64,000 bases of DNA from Acidobacteriota bacterium. Lineage in GTDB: Bacteria; Acidobacteriota; Thermoanaerobaculia; Gp7-AA8. Shown piece by piece: positions 27,821-37,407 of the stretch. Position numbers and translations under genes: made by a program. The notes under the pieces were generated by a model. That model was given only the letters and a program-made list of their open reading frames with translations. It ran no database searches and was not told the origin of the DNA. The number at the start of each line of letters is the position of its first letter. Position 1 is the first letter of the stretch. Location of the stretch: positions 374,001-438,000 of the forward strand of contig JAJPHC010000013.1 in assembly GCA_021325515.1 (NCBI GenBank). The letters run 5' to 3'.

Positions 27821-29203
27821 ATGCCTTCTCTGACCTTCCGCGAAATCGCGTCGATGGTGGGCGGCACCGTCATTCAGGGCGGCGACGTCATGACGAAGTC
27901 CGTGGTCATCGACTCGCGCGAAGTGAAGCCCGACTCCGTCTTCTTTGCGATCAAAGGCGAGCGTCTCGACGGCCATCAGTTCGTCGCGCAGGCATTGCAG
28001 ACGGCCCAGGGTGCGGTCGTCGCGGAAGTTCCCGAGGCGTTGCCTCCGGGCAAAGGCATCGTGCGCGTCGGCGATACGACGGTCGCGCTGCAGATGCTGG
28101 CACGCGCAATCCGCCAGCGCTACGACTTCACGCTCATCGCGATCACCGGCTCGGCCGGCAAGACCACGACCAAGGAGATGATCGCGACGCTGATCGCCAC
28201 CGAGAAGAACACGTTCAAGTCGTGGGGCAACTTCAACAATCTGATCGGCTGCCCGCTCTGCATCGACAACACGCCCGATGACGCCGAAGTCGTCGTCAGC
28301 GAGATGGGGATGAATCACAAGGGGGAGATCGCGCAGCTCGCCGGCCTCTCGCGTCCCGACATCGGCGTGTACACGAACATCGGTCCTGTTCACATCGAGT
28401 TCTTCGGCACGGTGGAGAAGATCGCCGAGGCGAAGCGGGAGTTGCTGGAGAACGTGAAGAGCGGCGGAAAGATCGTCATCAACGTCGACAACGAGCACGT
28501 GATGCGCATCAGCCGCGAGTTTGCCGGCGAGAAGATCACCTACGGGATCGACAATCCCGCCGCTTATCGCGCCACCGCCGTGACCGAGCGCGGACTCCTC
28601 GGCACGCGCTTCACGATCCGTGCGGAGGGTGAGGACCGCGACTTCGACCTCGCGCTTCCCGGCCGCCACAATCTCTCGAATCTGCTCGCTGCGATCGCCA
28701 CCGCGCGATCGATCGGCATCACATGGGACGGCATCGCGAAAGGGATTCAGAACGTGAAGCCCGCGTCTCACCGCGGCGTCGTCCTGCCGTATCGCGGCGC
28801 GACGCTTTATGACGACACGTACAACTCGAATCCGTATGCACTGGCCAGCGCGCTCACGCTGTTGCGCCAGGCGGAGGTGACCGGGCGCCGCATCGCGGTC
28901 ATCGGCGACATGCTGGAGCTCGGCGAGCGGGAGCTCGAGTACCACGCGAAATCGGGCCGCGAGATTCCGAAGGAAGTCGACGTGGTGATCGGCGTCGGCC
29001 CGCGGGCGAAGTCACTGCTCGACGGTGCGCGCGAAGCGGGATTCTCTAACGACCGGCTGCACCACTTCGAGGATGCGAACGCCGCCGGCGGGTTTCTCGA
29101 GGGCTTCATCGGAGAAGGCGATCTCGTGCTGATCAAGGCCAGCCGCGGCATCGGCCTCGACCGCATCGTTACCATGCTGACCGGCGAGGGAGGAACGCAC
29201 TAG
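27821..29203 (+). CDS. murF: UDP-MurNAc-tripeptide:D-Ala-D-Ala ligase MurF
   Basis: A 460-residue Mur ligase that adds D-Ala-D-Ala to complete the pentapeptide. It has the ATP loop ITGSAGKTTTKEM at about residue 108, EMGMNHKGEIA, NVDNEHV and the YNSNPYAL motif. The strong GGGGAGG site upstream suggests independent translation after the 264-base gap from murE. The murF stop directly abuts the mraY ATG. Confidence 0.97.
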   Translation: MPSLTFREIASMVGGTVIQGGDVMTKSVVIDSREVKPDSVFFAIKGERLDGHQFVAQALQTAQGAVVAEVPEALPPGKGIVRVGDTTVALQMLARAIRQRYDFTLIAITGSAGKTTTKEMIATLIATEKNTFKSWGNFNNLIGCPLCIDNTPDDAEVVVSEMGMNHKGEIAQLAGLSRPDIGVYTNIGPVHIEFFGTVEKIAEAKRELLENVKSGGKIVINVDNEHVMRISREFAGEKITYGIDNPAAYRATAVTERGLLGTRFTIRAEGEDRDFDLALPGRHNLSNLLAAIATARSIGITWDGIAKGIQNVKPASHRGVVLPYRGATLYDDTYNSNPYALASALTLLRQAEVTGRRIAVIGDMLELGERELEYHAKSGREIPKEVDVVIGVGPRAKSLLDGAREAGFSNDRLHHFEDANAAGGFLEGFIGEGDLVLIKASRGIGLDRIVTMLTGEGGTH

Positions 29204-30301
29204 ATGTTGTACTACCTCCTCTACTACCTCTTTCACAACCGGATCGCCGGCTTCAATGTCTTCCGGTACATCACGTTCCGCACGGCCTTCGCCGCGCTGA
29301 CCGCGCTCGTCATCTCCTTCATCCTCGGTCCCTGGCTGATCGAGAAGATGCGCCGCATCAAGTTCGGCCAGTACATTCGCGAGGAAGGGCCGAAGTCGCA
29401 TCAGCAGAAGGCGGGGACGCCGACGATGGGCGGCATCCTCATCAACATCGCGATCCTCATTCCGACCATTCTCTGGGCAGACATCCTCAATCCCTATGTC
29501 TGGATCGTGCTGTTCGTGACGTTTGCGTACGCCGCGATCGGCTTCATCGACGACTATCGCAAGCTGGCGAAGAAGCGCAACCTCGGACTCACTGCGAGGC
29601 AGAAGTTCGGGATGCAGTTCGGCGTCGCGCTGATCGCCGGCATCGCGATCGCCACCCTGCCGTCGATTCACAACAACTACTCGACGGTGCTCACGTTCCC
29701 GTTCATCAAGCCGGAGCTCTTCAAGCTGAATCTGGGATGGTTCTACATCCCCTTCATCATGGTCGTGCTCGTCGGTGCCTCGAACGCCGTGAATCTCACC
29801 GACGGTCTCGACGGGCTGGCGATCGGCTCGACGCTGATCGTCGCCGTCACCTACACGATCCTCACCTATGCCGCCGGCAACTTCCGCGTTGCCGACTATC
29901 TCCGCATCGCGTGGGTGCCGCAGGCCGGTGAGCTCGCCGTTTTCTGCGGCGCGATGGTGGGCGCGTCGCTCGGGTTCCTATGGTTCAACGCGCATCCCGC
30001 GGAGATCTTCATGGGTGACGTCGGCTCGCTCGCGCTCGGCGGAGCGATCGGCTGTCTCGCCGTGATGATCAAGCAGGAGATTCTGCTCGTGCTCGTCGGC
30101 GGTCTGTTCGTGGCCGAGGCGCTGAGCGTGATCATTCAGGTGGCGTCGTTCAAGATCACAGGGCGGCGCGTCTTCAAGATGTCGCCGCTGCACCACCATT
30201 TCGAATTGTCGGGCTGGAAAGAGACGAAGGTCGTCGTCCGCTTCTGGATCATCGCGATCATGTTCGCGCTGCTCTCGCTGGCGACGCTCAAATTGAGATG
30301 A
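29204..30301 (+). CDS. mraY: Phospho-MurNAc-pentapeptide translocase MraY
   Basis: A 365-residue, ten-helix integral membrane enzyme that joins phospho-MurNAc-pentapeptide to undecaprenyl phosphate, giving lipid I. Conserved loops are present: [24 protein letters not shown] with the DD pair, [20 protein letters not shown] and the final [19 protein letters not shown]. It follows murF without a gap and overlaps murD by four bases. Confidence 0.98.
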   Translation: MLYYLLYYLFHNRIAGFNVFRYITFRTAFAALTALVISFILGPWLIEKMRRIKFGQYIREEGPKSHQQKAGTPTMGGILINIAILIPTILWADILNPYVWIVLFVTFAYAAIGFIDDYRKLAKKRNLGLTARQKFGMQFGVALIAGIAIATLPSIHNNYSTVLTFPFIKPELFKLNLGWFYIPFIMVVLVGASNAVNLTDGLDGLAIGSTLIVAVTYTILTYAAGNFRVADYLRIAWVPQAGELAVFCGAMVGASLGFLWFNAHPAEIFMGDVGSLALGGAIGCLAVMIKQEILLVLVGGLFVAEALSVIIQVASFKITGRRVFKMSPLHHHFELSGWKETKVVVRFWIIAIMFALLSLATLKLR

Positions 30302-31599
30302 GAACGCTGGTCGTCGGAGCAGCAAAGAGCGGCGTGGCCGCGGCGAATTTCCTCGCGCAGCGAGGCGAGGAGGTCGTGCTCGCCGATGCGAAAGCGGAGC
30401 CGTCGTTGCCGTATCCGCTCGACGCCCGCGCAGAAAAGGCCTTCGGCCGCGAAGATTCCGCGCTGCTGGACGGCGTCCACGAAGTGATCGTGAGCCCCGG
30501 TGTTCCTCTGTCGATTCCTCTGCTCGAGGAGGCGCGCAATCGGGGCATCAGCGTGATCGGCGAGATCGAGCTCGCCTCCCGCTATCTCGACGGAAGTGTG
30601 ATCGCGGTGACGGGCTCCAACGGAAAATCGACGACGACGTCGCTGATCGGCGAGATCCTGCGCGTCGCCGGTCATGAGCCGATCGTCGCCGGCAATATCG
30701 GAGAGCCGCTCATCGCGTCGCTCGACTTTCAGCGGCGGCGCACATATGTGCTCGAGCTCTCGTCGTTCCAGCTCGAGGCCGTCGACCGTTTCCGCGCCAA
30801 CGTTGCGTTGCTGCTGAACATCACGCCCGATCACATGGACCGCTATGCGAGCTTCGAAGACTACGCGGCGGCGAAGCACCGGATCTTTCGGAACCAGCAG
30901 GCGAGCGACGTCGCAATCGTGAATACCTCGGTCTCTGGCGTGTCGACGGCCGCGCGCATTCTTCGCTTCTCGACGACGGAGAGCGTCGAGCAGGGCGCAT
31001 GTCTCGACAACGACGCGCTCGTGCTTCGCATCGATGGCGATGAGCGCCGCATCCCGCGCAGCGCGCTGAAACTTCAGGGAACGCCCAATGTGGAGAATGC
31101 GCTCGCGGCCTGGATCGCGGCGCGCGTTGCCGGAGTGAACGATCTCGATACGCAGGTCGCCTTCGGCACGTTCCGCGGCCTGCCGCATCGCATGGTGCTC
31201 GTGCGCGAGCGCAACGGCGTGCAATGGATCAACGACTCGAAGGGGACGAATGTCGATGCGACGATCGGCGCCCTGCAGAGCTTTCCGCCGTCGAGCGTCT
31301 GGCTGATCCTCGGCGGCTACGACAAGCATGGGGAGTTCGAGCGGATGCGCGGCCTCGTCGCGGAGCGGACCAGGGGAATCCTGACGATCGGGAAAGCGGC
31401 GGAAGTCATCGCCGAAAAACTCGAAGGTGCCGCGCCGATCATGCCGCTGGGAGACATGCAGCATGCAGTGCAGTGGGCCGCGGAGAACGCGAAGAGCGGC
31501 GAGATCGTCCTGCTTTCTCCGGCCTGCGCAAGCTTCGATCAGTACCGCAACTTCGAACATCGCGGCGAGCACTTCGAAGAGCTGGTGAGAGGACTATGA
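30298..31599 (+). CDS. murD: UDP-MurNAc-L-alanine:D-glutamate ligase MurD
   Basis: A 433-residue Mur ligase adding D-Glu to UDP-MurNAc-L-Ala in the cytoplasm. It has an N-terminal Rossmann start ([15 protein letters not shown]), the ATP loop [14 protein letters not shown], the LSSFQLE segment, [10 protein letters not shown] and the C-terminal [18 protein letters not shown]. The start overlaps the mraY stop. A tandem-repeat hairpin lies between it and ftsW. Confidence 0.97.
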   Translation: MRTLVVGAAKSGVAAANFLAQRGEEVVLADAKAEPSLPYPLDARAEKAFGREDSALLDGVHEVIVSPGVPLSIPLLEEARNRGISVIGEIELASRYLDGSVIAVTGSNGKSTTTSLIGEILRVAGHEPIVAGNIGEPLIASLDFQRRRTYVLELSSFQLEAVDRFRANVALLLNITPDHMDRYASFEDYAAAKHRIFRNQQASDVAIVNTSVSGVSTAARILRFSTTESVEQGACLDNDALVLRIDGDERRIPRSALKLQGTPNVENALAAWIAARVAGVNDLDTQVAFGTFRGLPHRMVLVRERNGVQWINDSKGTNVDATIGALQSFPPSSVWLILGGYDKHGEFERMRGLVAERTRGILTIGKAAEVIAEKLEGAAPIMPLGDMQHAVQWAAENAKSGEIVLLSPACASFDQYRNFEHRGEHFEELVRGL

Positions 31600-31603
31600 G
31601 TGA

Positions 31604-31682
31604 GGTCGCGCGGTTGCGCGGTTGCGCGGGCTCGCAGGGTGGCAGGGACCGCGAGCCCGCGAGCCCGCGTATCCGCGTGACC
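31604..31682. repeat. Imperfect inverted repeat of 8-bp units (GCGCGGTT/GCGGGCTC) between murD and ftsW
   Basis: Arms 31604-31637 and 31649-31682 match at about 27 of 34 positions. Each arm is a run of octamers such as GCGCGGTT and GCGGGCTC. The decamer GCGGGCTCGC occurs at 31626, and its complement at 31651 and 31659. It begins four bases after the murD stop. Confidence 0.8.
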
Positions 31683-31696
31683 AAAGGTCTTAAATC

Positions 31697-32794
31697 ATGA
31701 GCAGAAAGCTGACATACGACACCTGGCTCTTCGGCGCCGCGATGCTGATCGTCGTCATCGGCCTGGTCATGATTTACAGCGCATCGGCGATCATCACGCT
31801 GCAGAAGGTGGGGTCCGACAATCCCTACTACTTCATGACGCGGCAGTGCGTCTTTCTGATCGCCGGCGGTGCGTTGATGCTGCTGCTCATGCACCTCGAC
31901 ACACGCTACCTGCAGCATCCGCGCGTCATCGCAGCAGTGCTGGGCGGTGTCGTTTGCGGGCTGGTTCTCGCGCTCTTCTCGCCGCAGATCAACGGCACGC
32001 ATCGCTGGATCGTCTTTCCGCACGTCGGCCAGTTGCAGCCGTCGGAGCTGGCCAAGCCTGCGGTCATTCTCTTTCTCGCCTGGTATCTGGCGCGCAAGGA
32101 AGAGAAGGTCAACGAGTTGATGACGCTCCTGCCTCTGGCCGGGATCGTCGGCATGGTTGCCGTGCTGATTCTGCGCGAGCCGGACTTCGGTACCTCGGCA
32201 ACGATCGTGGTCGTGGCCGCCGGAATGATTTTCGCGGCGGGCATCGCCTGGCGGTACATCGCGATTTTCGCGCTGACGCTCATCCCTGCGGCCGGCGCGC
32301 TGGCCTGGAGTGCGGCGTATCGCCGCGATCGTCTCTTCACGTTCCTCAATCCGGAGGCGGATCCGCTGGGCAAAGGCTTCCAGGCGATGCAGTCGCTGAT
32401 CGCCCTCGGCACGGGCGGCTTCCGCGGCCTCGGGATCGGCAACGGCCGGCAGAAGCTCTTCTTCCTGCCCGAGCCGCACACCGATTTCATCTTCTCGATC
32501 ATCGGCGAAGAGCTCGGATTCGCCGGCGCGTTCGCGCTGGTCGGACTCTTCGCGTTCATCGTCTGGCGCGGATACCGGATCGCGCGATTCAGCCAGCACC
32601 GGTTCGAGTTCTACGCGGCGCTCGGATTCACGCTGCTGATCGCGGTGCAGGCGCTGGTTAACGTGAGCGTCGCGCTCTGCCTGCTGCCGACCAAGGGTTT
32701 GCCGCTGCCGCTCGTCAGTTACGGCGGCTCTTCGTTGATTACCAGTCTGATCGCAGTCGGTGTGCTGCTGAATCTTTCACAACAGTCGGGATGA
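31697..32794 (+). CDS. ftsW: Septal peptidoglycan glycosyltransferase FtsW
   Basis: A 365-residue SEDS protein with about ten membrane helices, the division-specific glycan polymerase partner of FtsI. Family motifs include the start YDTWLFGAAMLIVVIGLVMIYSAS, NGTHRWIVF, the QPSELAKPAVILF segment, REPDFGTS and the end KGLPLPLVSYGGSS. It lacks a clear ribosome-binding site (AAAGGT at best) and follows the repeat hairpin after murD. Confidence 0.96.
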   Translation: MSRKLTYDTWLFGAAMLIVVIGLVMIYSASAIITLQKVGSDNPYYFMTRQCVFLIAGGALMLLLMHLDTRYLQHPRVIAAVLGGVVCGLVLALFSPQINGTHRWIVFPHVGQLQPSELAKPAVILFLAWYLARKEEKVNELMTLLPLAGIVGMVAVLILREPDFGTSATIVVVAAGMIFAAGIAWRYIAIFALTLIPAAGALAWSAAYRRDRLFTFLNPEADPLGKGFQAMQSLIALGTGGFRGLGIGNGRQKLFFLPEPHTDFIFSIIGEELGFAGAFALVGLFAFIVWRGYRIARFSQHRFEFYAALGFTLLIAVQALVNVSVALCLLPTKGLPLPLVSYGGSSLITSLIAVGVLLNLSQQSG

Positions 32795-32809
32795 CACAGG
32801 GTGGGTGAG

Positions 32810-33874
32810 ATGGGTGTGACGACATTGATGATCGCAGGAGGTGGAACGGGGGGACACATCTACCCCGCCATCGCGATCGCACGCGAGTTCATCGCTCGCG
32901 ATGCCGCGCGCCGCGTCATCTTCGTCGGTACCGAGTACGGTCTGGAGAAGACGATCGTGCCGGCCAACGGTTTCCCGATCGAGTTCATCTCCGTCGGCGG
33001 TCTGAAGGGCAAGGGACCGGTCGATCTCGCGAAGAATCTCTTCAAGCTTCCGCTCGGATTCCTGCAGGCCTGGAGTGCGGTCGGCCGCAACAAGCCGCAG
33101 GCGGTGCTCGGAGTCGGCGGCTATTCATCCGGTCCGGTGCTGCTCGCGGCTTGGCTGCGCGGAGTCCCGACGATCCTTCACGAACAGAACGCGTTCCCGG
33201 GATTGACCAACAGGATGGCGGCGAAGTTCGTGAGGGCGGTGGCCGTCGCATTCGAGGATGCTGCGCCGCGGCTGAACCGCAGGGACGCGGTCGTCACGGG
33301 CAATCCGGTCCGAAAGGAATTCTTCGAAGTCGTTCGGAGCGCGGAAGCGAAGCGCATCCTCGTCTTCGGCGGCAGCCAGGGGAGCAAGGTCCTGAACGAC
33401 GCGATGACCGCCGCGCTCGCGCATCTTCCCCGCGATCTCGAGATCGTGCATCAGACGGGGCCGCGCATGCTGGACGAAGTCCGCAAGGCCTATCGCGATT
33501 CTCCATTTCCCGAAGCGCGAGTCGTCGCCTACATCGATCCGATGGTCGACGAGATTCTCGCCGCCGAGCTGGTGATCTGCCGCGCCGGTGCGATGACGAT
33601 CGCGGAGCTTGCGGCGGCGGGGCGGGGCGCGGTGCTCATTCCGTTTGCGGCGGCGACGAACAACCATCAGGAAGCGAATGCCCGTGTGATGGAGCGCGCT
33701 CATGCCGCGGTCGTGATCACGGAGAGCGAGTTGACGCCGGAGAGGCTGGCCGGCGCGGTGCGCGAGATCGTGGAAACACCCGGCAGAAGCGCGCAAATGG
33801 CGGCGGCGGCGAAGTCGCTCGCCACCGTGGAAGCAACAAAAAGAATCGTCGATACGATCGAGAAAATCATTTAA
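32810..33874 (+). CDS. murG: UDP-GlcNAc:undecaprenyl-PP-MurNAc-pentapeptide transferase MurG
   Basis: A 354-residue GT-B glycosyltransferase making lipid II on the inner membrane face. It has the GGGTGGHIYPA loop at residue 10, HEQNAFPGLTNR, GGSQGSKVLN in the C-domain, and the donor-binding RAGAMTIAELAAAGRG and FAAATNNHQ. I choose the ATG at 32810 (MGVTTLMIAGG); a GTG at 32801 would add three residues. It is followed after 21 bases by murC. Confidence 0.96.
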   Translation: MGVTTLMIAGGGTGGHIYPAIAIAREFIARDAARRVIFVGTEYGLEKTIVPANGFPIEFISVGGLKGKGPVDLAKNLFKLPLGFLQAWSAVGRNKPQAVLGVGGYSSGPVLLAAWLRGVPTILHEQNAFPGLTNRMAAKFVRAVAVAFEDAAPRLNRRDAVVTGNPVRKEFFEVVRSAEAKRILVFGGSQGSKVLNDAMTAALAHLPRDLEIVHQTGPRMLDEVRKAYRDSPFPEARVVAYIDPMVDEILAAELVICRAGAMTIAELAAAGRGAVLIPFAAATNNHQEANARVMERAHAAVVITESELTPERLAGAVREIVETPGRSAQMAAAAKSLATVEATKRIVDTIEKII

Positions 33875-33895
33875 GATTCACGAGATAAGATCAGA

Positions 33896-35248
33896 ATGAA
33901 TTTTGATCAAATTAGGACCATTCATTTCGTCGGCATCGGCGGAATCGGAATGAGTGGCATCGCCGAGATCCTGGCGGATTCAGGAGTCTCGGTCAGCGGC
34001 TGTGACCTCAAACATTCATCGGCCACGGATCTCCTGGAGCGTCGCGGCGTCTCCGTGGCCATCGGACACGATCCCGCTCATCTGGAAGGAGTCGATCTCG
34101 TCGTGGTGACTGCTGCCGTCAAGGGCGAGAACCCCGAGCTCGACGCCGCTCGGCGCCGCGGCGTGCCCGTGATGCGCCGCGCGGAGATGCTGGGCGAGAT
34201 CGTGGCGCATAAGCGCGCCGTCGGTGTCTCCGGAACCCATGGCAAGACGACGACGTCGGCGATGATCGCCACGATCCTCGAGAGCGCCGGACTCGATCCG
34301 ACGCTGCTCGTCGGCGGCATCGTCCGGAACTTCTCCACGAACGCGAAGCGCGGCGGTGGCGAGATGCTCGTCGTCGAGGCCGATGAATACGACCGCACGT
34401 TCCATCATCTCCATCCGGAGATCGCCGTGGTCACGAACATCGAGGCCGACCATCTCGAGTACTACGGCAGCTTCGAGCGAATCGTCGAGGCGTTCCGGAT
34501 CTTCGCCGACGGCGTGCAGCCGCACGGTGTGGTGATCGGCTGCGCCGATGAGCAGCCGGTCGCGGAACTGCTCGACCGCGTCGATCGCCGCGTCGTCCGC
34601 TACGGTCTCGGCGAGCGCGCGGAGTTGACGGCGACGAACCTCCAGTTCGAAGAGCGCGGCGCGACGTTCGAAGTGCCGGGCCTCGGCTTTTTCAAACTGT
34701 TCGTGCCGGGCGAGCACAACGTGCGCAATGCGCTCGCGGCGATTGCGGTCGCGCGCGAGCTCGGGCTCTCCGGCGACGTGATCGCCGCCGGCCTGGCGAA
34801 GTTTCTCGGCGTCGACCGGCGCTTCCAGGTCCTCGGCGACTATGGCGGTGCGATCGTCGTCGACGACTACGCGCATCATCCGACGGAAATTCGCGCGACC
34901 CTGGCGGCCGCGCGACGCGGCTATCCGAATCGCCGCGTCGTGGCGCTGTTTCAGCCGCATCTCTACTCGCGCACGCGCGACTTCGCCGCGGAGTTTGCCG
35001 CTGCCCTCGCGAGCGCGGACGTCGCCATCGTGGCGCCGATCTATGCCGCGCGCGAGAAGCCGATCGAAGGAGTGTCAGCGCGGATGATCGCCGATGCGGA
35101 GCGCGGAATCGAGTTTCTCGACCGCAGCAACGGCCAGATCTTCAACGAGCTTCGCCGGCGTCTGGGACCGAACGACATCTTCATCGCCATGGGTGCCGGC
35201 GACGTGCACGAGATCGCGGAGATGCTCGTGCGGGGAGCGGAAGCATGA
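33896..35248 (+). CDS. murC: UDP-MurNAc:L-alanine ligase MurC
   Basis: A 450-residue Mur ligase adding the first residue, L-Ala, to UDP-MurNAc. It begins with HFVGIGGIGMSGIAEIL, has the ATP loop VSGTHGKTTTSAMI, EADEYDRTF, and the DDYAHHPTEI motif. In most bacteria murB follows or is fused; here ftsQ follows directly with a four-base overlap, so murB must be elsewhere. Confidence 0.97.
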   Translation: MNFDQIRTIHFVGIGGIGMSGIAEILADSGVSVSGCDLKHSSATDLLERRGVSVAIGHDPAHLEGVDLVVVTAAVKGENPELDAARRRGVPVMRRAEMLGEIVAHKRAVGVSGTHGKTTTSAMIATILESAGLDPTLLVGGIVRNFSTNAKRGGGEMLVVEADEYDRTFHHLHPEIAVVTNIEADHLEYYGSFERIVEAFRIFADGVQPHGVVIGCADEQPVAELLDRVDRRVVRYGLGERAELTATNLQFEERGATFEVPGLGFFKLFVPGEHNVRNALAAIAVARELGLSGDVIAAGLAKFLGVDRRFQVLGDYGGAIVVDDYAHHPTEIRATLAAARRGYPNRRVVALFQPHLYSRTRDFAAEFAAALASADVAIVAPIYAAREKPIEGVSARMIADAERGIEFLDRSNGQIFNELRRRLGPNDIFIAMGAGDVHEIAEMLVRGAEA

Positions 35249-36108
35249 GTGCCGGCTTCGAGACCACGGATCGCTTCCTGCGGCCGATCGATGCCGGGCG
35301 CGTGCGGCGCAATCATCGCCGCATTCAGGCGCAGCGAGTCCTCGGCTTTGCCTCGCGCATCGTGCTTGCCGCGTCCGTGGTGACGCTCGGTTTCTGGCTC
35401 TGGCGGCACACGCAGTCGGACACGAGATTCGCCGTCAGGCAGATCGAGATCGCCGGCGCCGTGCATACGTCGCGGGCGGAGTTGAATGCGGTCACCGCGG
35501 CCTACGCCGGCACGAATCTGTTCAAGATGGACATCGGGCGTGTGCAGCACGATCTGCGCAACCTGCCGTGGGTCAGCCGCATCGACATCGAGAAGAAGCT
35601 TCCCGACACGCTGCGCATCAACATCATCGAGCGAACGCCGGTCGCGCTGGTGCGGACTCGGGAGAAAATCGCGTACGTCGACGAACAGGGCGTCGCGTTT
35701 GCCGATCTCTCGCCTGCGGTCGGCGACAACGACCTTCCCTTGATCGTCATCGACGATCCCGCTGCCTCTCCCGCGGAGCTGCAGCGAAGTGTTAGCTTCA
35801 TCCGGACGCTGCGCGCCGGCGACCCGCTGCTCTATTCGCACATCTCCGAGGTGCAGCCGATTGCGCCGGACGGCTTCGCGCTGTTCGACCGCGAGCTCGG
35901 AGCCCGGATTTATGCGAATGCCGGCGACGTCTCGCCCAAGTGGCGCAGCCTCTACGCGCTTGCCGCCGCCGACAACCTGCGGCGCGGCGCGATCGAGTAT
36001 GCGGATCTGCGCTTCGCCGGCCGCGTGGTCATCAAACCCGTTCATCCGATTACGACTGCCGCACCGGTCACCGCGCACGCGGTCCCCTCTGCGGTCATCA
36101 CCAATTAG
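35245..36108 (+). CDS. ftsQ: Cell-division protein FtsQ
   Basis: A 287-residue bitopic protein: a basic cytoplasmic tail, one membrane helix (about residues 37-55, RIVLAASVVTLGFWLW), a POTRA domain (FAVRQIEIAGAVHTSRAELN, then LPWVSRIDIEKKLPDTLRINIIERTPVA) and a beta domain. FtsQ scaffolds FtsL/FtsB and controls septal synthesis. The C-terminus is longer than the beta domain and ends in a Pro/Ala/Val stretch. It lies between murC and ftsA as in most dcw clusters. Confidence 0.95.
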   Translation: MSAGFETTDRFLRPIDAGRVRRNHRRIQAQRVLGFASRIVLAASVVTLGFWLWRHTQSDTRFAVRQIEIAGAVHTSRAELNAVTAAYAGTNLFKMDIGRVQHDLRNLPWVSRIDIEKKLPDTLRINIIERTPVALVRTREKIAYVDEQGVAFADLSPAVGDNDLPLIVIDDPAASPAELQRSVSFIRTLRAGDPLLYSHISEVQPIAPDGFALFDRELGARIYANAGDVSPKWRSLYALAAADNLRRGAIEYADLRFAGRVVIKPVHPITTAAPVTAHAVPSAVITN

Positions 36109-36125
36109 GCGTAGGAGAAAAAGAC

Positions 36126-37355
36126 ATGCCTCGCACTGAAGACAAGTACATCGTCGCGCTCGACATCGGCACCTCGAAGGTCTGCGTCCTGGTCGGAGAG
36201 ATCGGCGACCGCGGACAGCTGGAGATCATCGGCAAGGGAACCGCGCCGATGAAGGGGACGCGCCGCGGCAACATCATCAACCTCGATCAGGGAATCGACG
36301 CCGTCAAGAAGGCGGTCGACGAGGCCGAGGTGATGGCGGGGCTGCAGATCGACTCGGTGTATGTGGGAGTGGCCGGAGATCACATCCGCTCCGTCAACTC
36401 GCGAGGCGTCGTCTCCGTCATGGGCAAGCACAAGGAGGTCTCGCGCGAAGACATCGATCGCGTGATCGAGGCTTCCAAGTCGATCAACATTCCCGGCGAG
36501 CTCGAGCTGCTGCACGTGATTCCGCGCGAGTTCGTCGTCGACGGGCAGGACGGAATTCACGATCCCCTCGGCATGACGGCGACGCGGCTCGAGGCCAACG
36601 TCCATATCGTCACCGGCGCCCGCACGCACAACCAGAACATTCTCACCTGCGTGAACCGCGCCGGTATCGCCGTGCAGGAGCTCGTGCTCGAGCAGCTCGC
36701 CGCTGCGGAGTGCACGCTCACGCAGGATGAGCGCGAGATGGGCGTGCTGCTGATGGACATCGGCGGCGGCACGACCGACTACGCCGTGTTCCTCGAGGGC
36801 AACGTGGTCCATACCAACGTGCTGCCGGTTGGCGCGGGGCACTTCACGAGCGATATCTCGGTCGTGCTGCGCACGCCGATGGAAGATGCAGAGCGCATCA
36901 AGAAGCGTTACGGCTGCGCGCTCGGATCACTGGTGACGGAAGACGATCCGATCGAGGTGCCGACGGTGGGCGGCCGTGCGCCGAAGATTCTCTCGAAGCA
37001 CGAGCTGACGAACATTCTCGAGCCGCGCGCGGCGGAGATCGCGAAGCTCGTCTATCGCGATCTGGAGAAAGTCGGTCTGGACAAGGAGATCCGCTCCGGC
37101 GTCGTGCTGGTCGGCGGAGGTGCAGAGATGGACGGCATGATCGAGATCGTCGAGCAGGTCTTCGATCAGTCGGCGCGCAAGGGCACGCCGCGCGGTCTCG
37201 GCGGATTGTCGGACACGGTGAACGGTCCGGAGTGGACGGCAGCCGCAGGTCTGCTGCTGTGGGGCTACCGCGCGCAGTCGAAAGTGAAGAAGCAGCCGGT
37301 GCGCGGGCTGGCGAAAGTGGCGCAGTCCTTCCGGTCGCTTTTCGCCGGTGGGTAA
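36126..37355 (+). CDS. ftsA: Cell-division actin homologue FtsA
   Basis: A 409-residue actin-fold ATPase that tethers FtsZ to the membrane. It starts MPRTEDKYIVALDIGTSKV at the ATG 36126 with AGGAG nine bases upstream; the longer frame to 35940 overlaps ftsQ. Phosphate loops are ALDIGTSKV and [13 protein letters not shown], and the adenosine motif is VVLVGGGAEMDGM. The C-terminal amphipathic helix (LAKVAQSFRSLFAGG) is the membrane-targeting sequence. Confidence 0.97.
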   Translation: MPRTEDKYIVALDIGTSKVCVLVGEIGDRGQLEIIGKGTAPMKGTRRGNIINLDQGIDAVKKAVDEAEVMAGLQIDSVYVGVAGDHIRSVNSRGVVSVMGKHKEVSREDIDRVIEASKSINIPGELELLHVIPREFVVDGQDGIHDPLGMTATRLEANVHIVTGARTHNQNILTCVNRAGIAVQELVLEQLAAAECTLTQDEREMGVLLMDIGGGTTDYAVFLEGNVVHTNVLPVGAGHFTSDISVVLRTPMEDAERIKKRYGCALGSLVTEDDPIEVPTVGGRAPKILSKHELTNILEPRAAEIAKLVYRDLEKVGLDKEIRSGVVLVGGGAEMDGMIEIVEQVFDQSARKGTPRGLGGLSDTVNGPEWTAAAGLLLWGYRAQSKVKKQPVRGLAKVAQSFRSLFAGG

Positions 37356-37364
37356 AAAATATTC

Positions 37365-37392
37365 TTGAATTCGTGTAGCAAATTGGTACTCT
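37365..37392 (+). promoter_or_regulatory. Possible promoter between ftsA and ftsZ
   Basis: TTGAAT (37365-37370) and TACTCT (37387-37392) are 16 bases apart in a short AT-rich gap. However, the implied start would fall inside the ftsZ ribosome-binding site GGGAG (37396-37400), which weakens the call. Confidence 0.25.
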
Positions 37393-37407
37393 TCTGGGAG
37401 ACGGTAA

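Noticed and set aside
27546-27833. 95-residue open frame in the murE-murF gap
   Set aside because: Overlaps repeat sequence and both neighbours, has no ribosome-binding site and no conserved motif.
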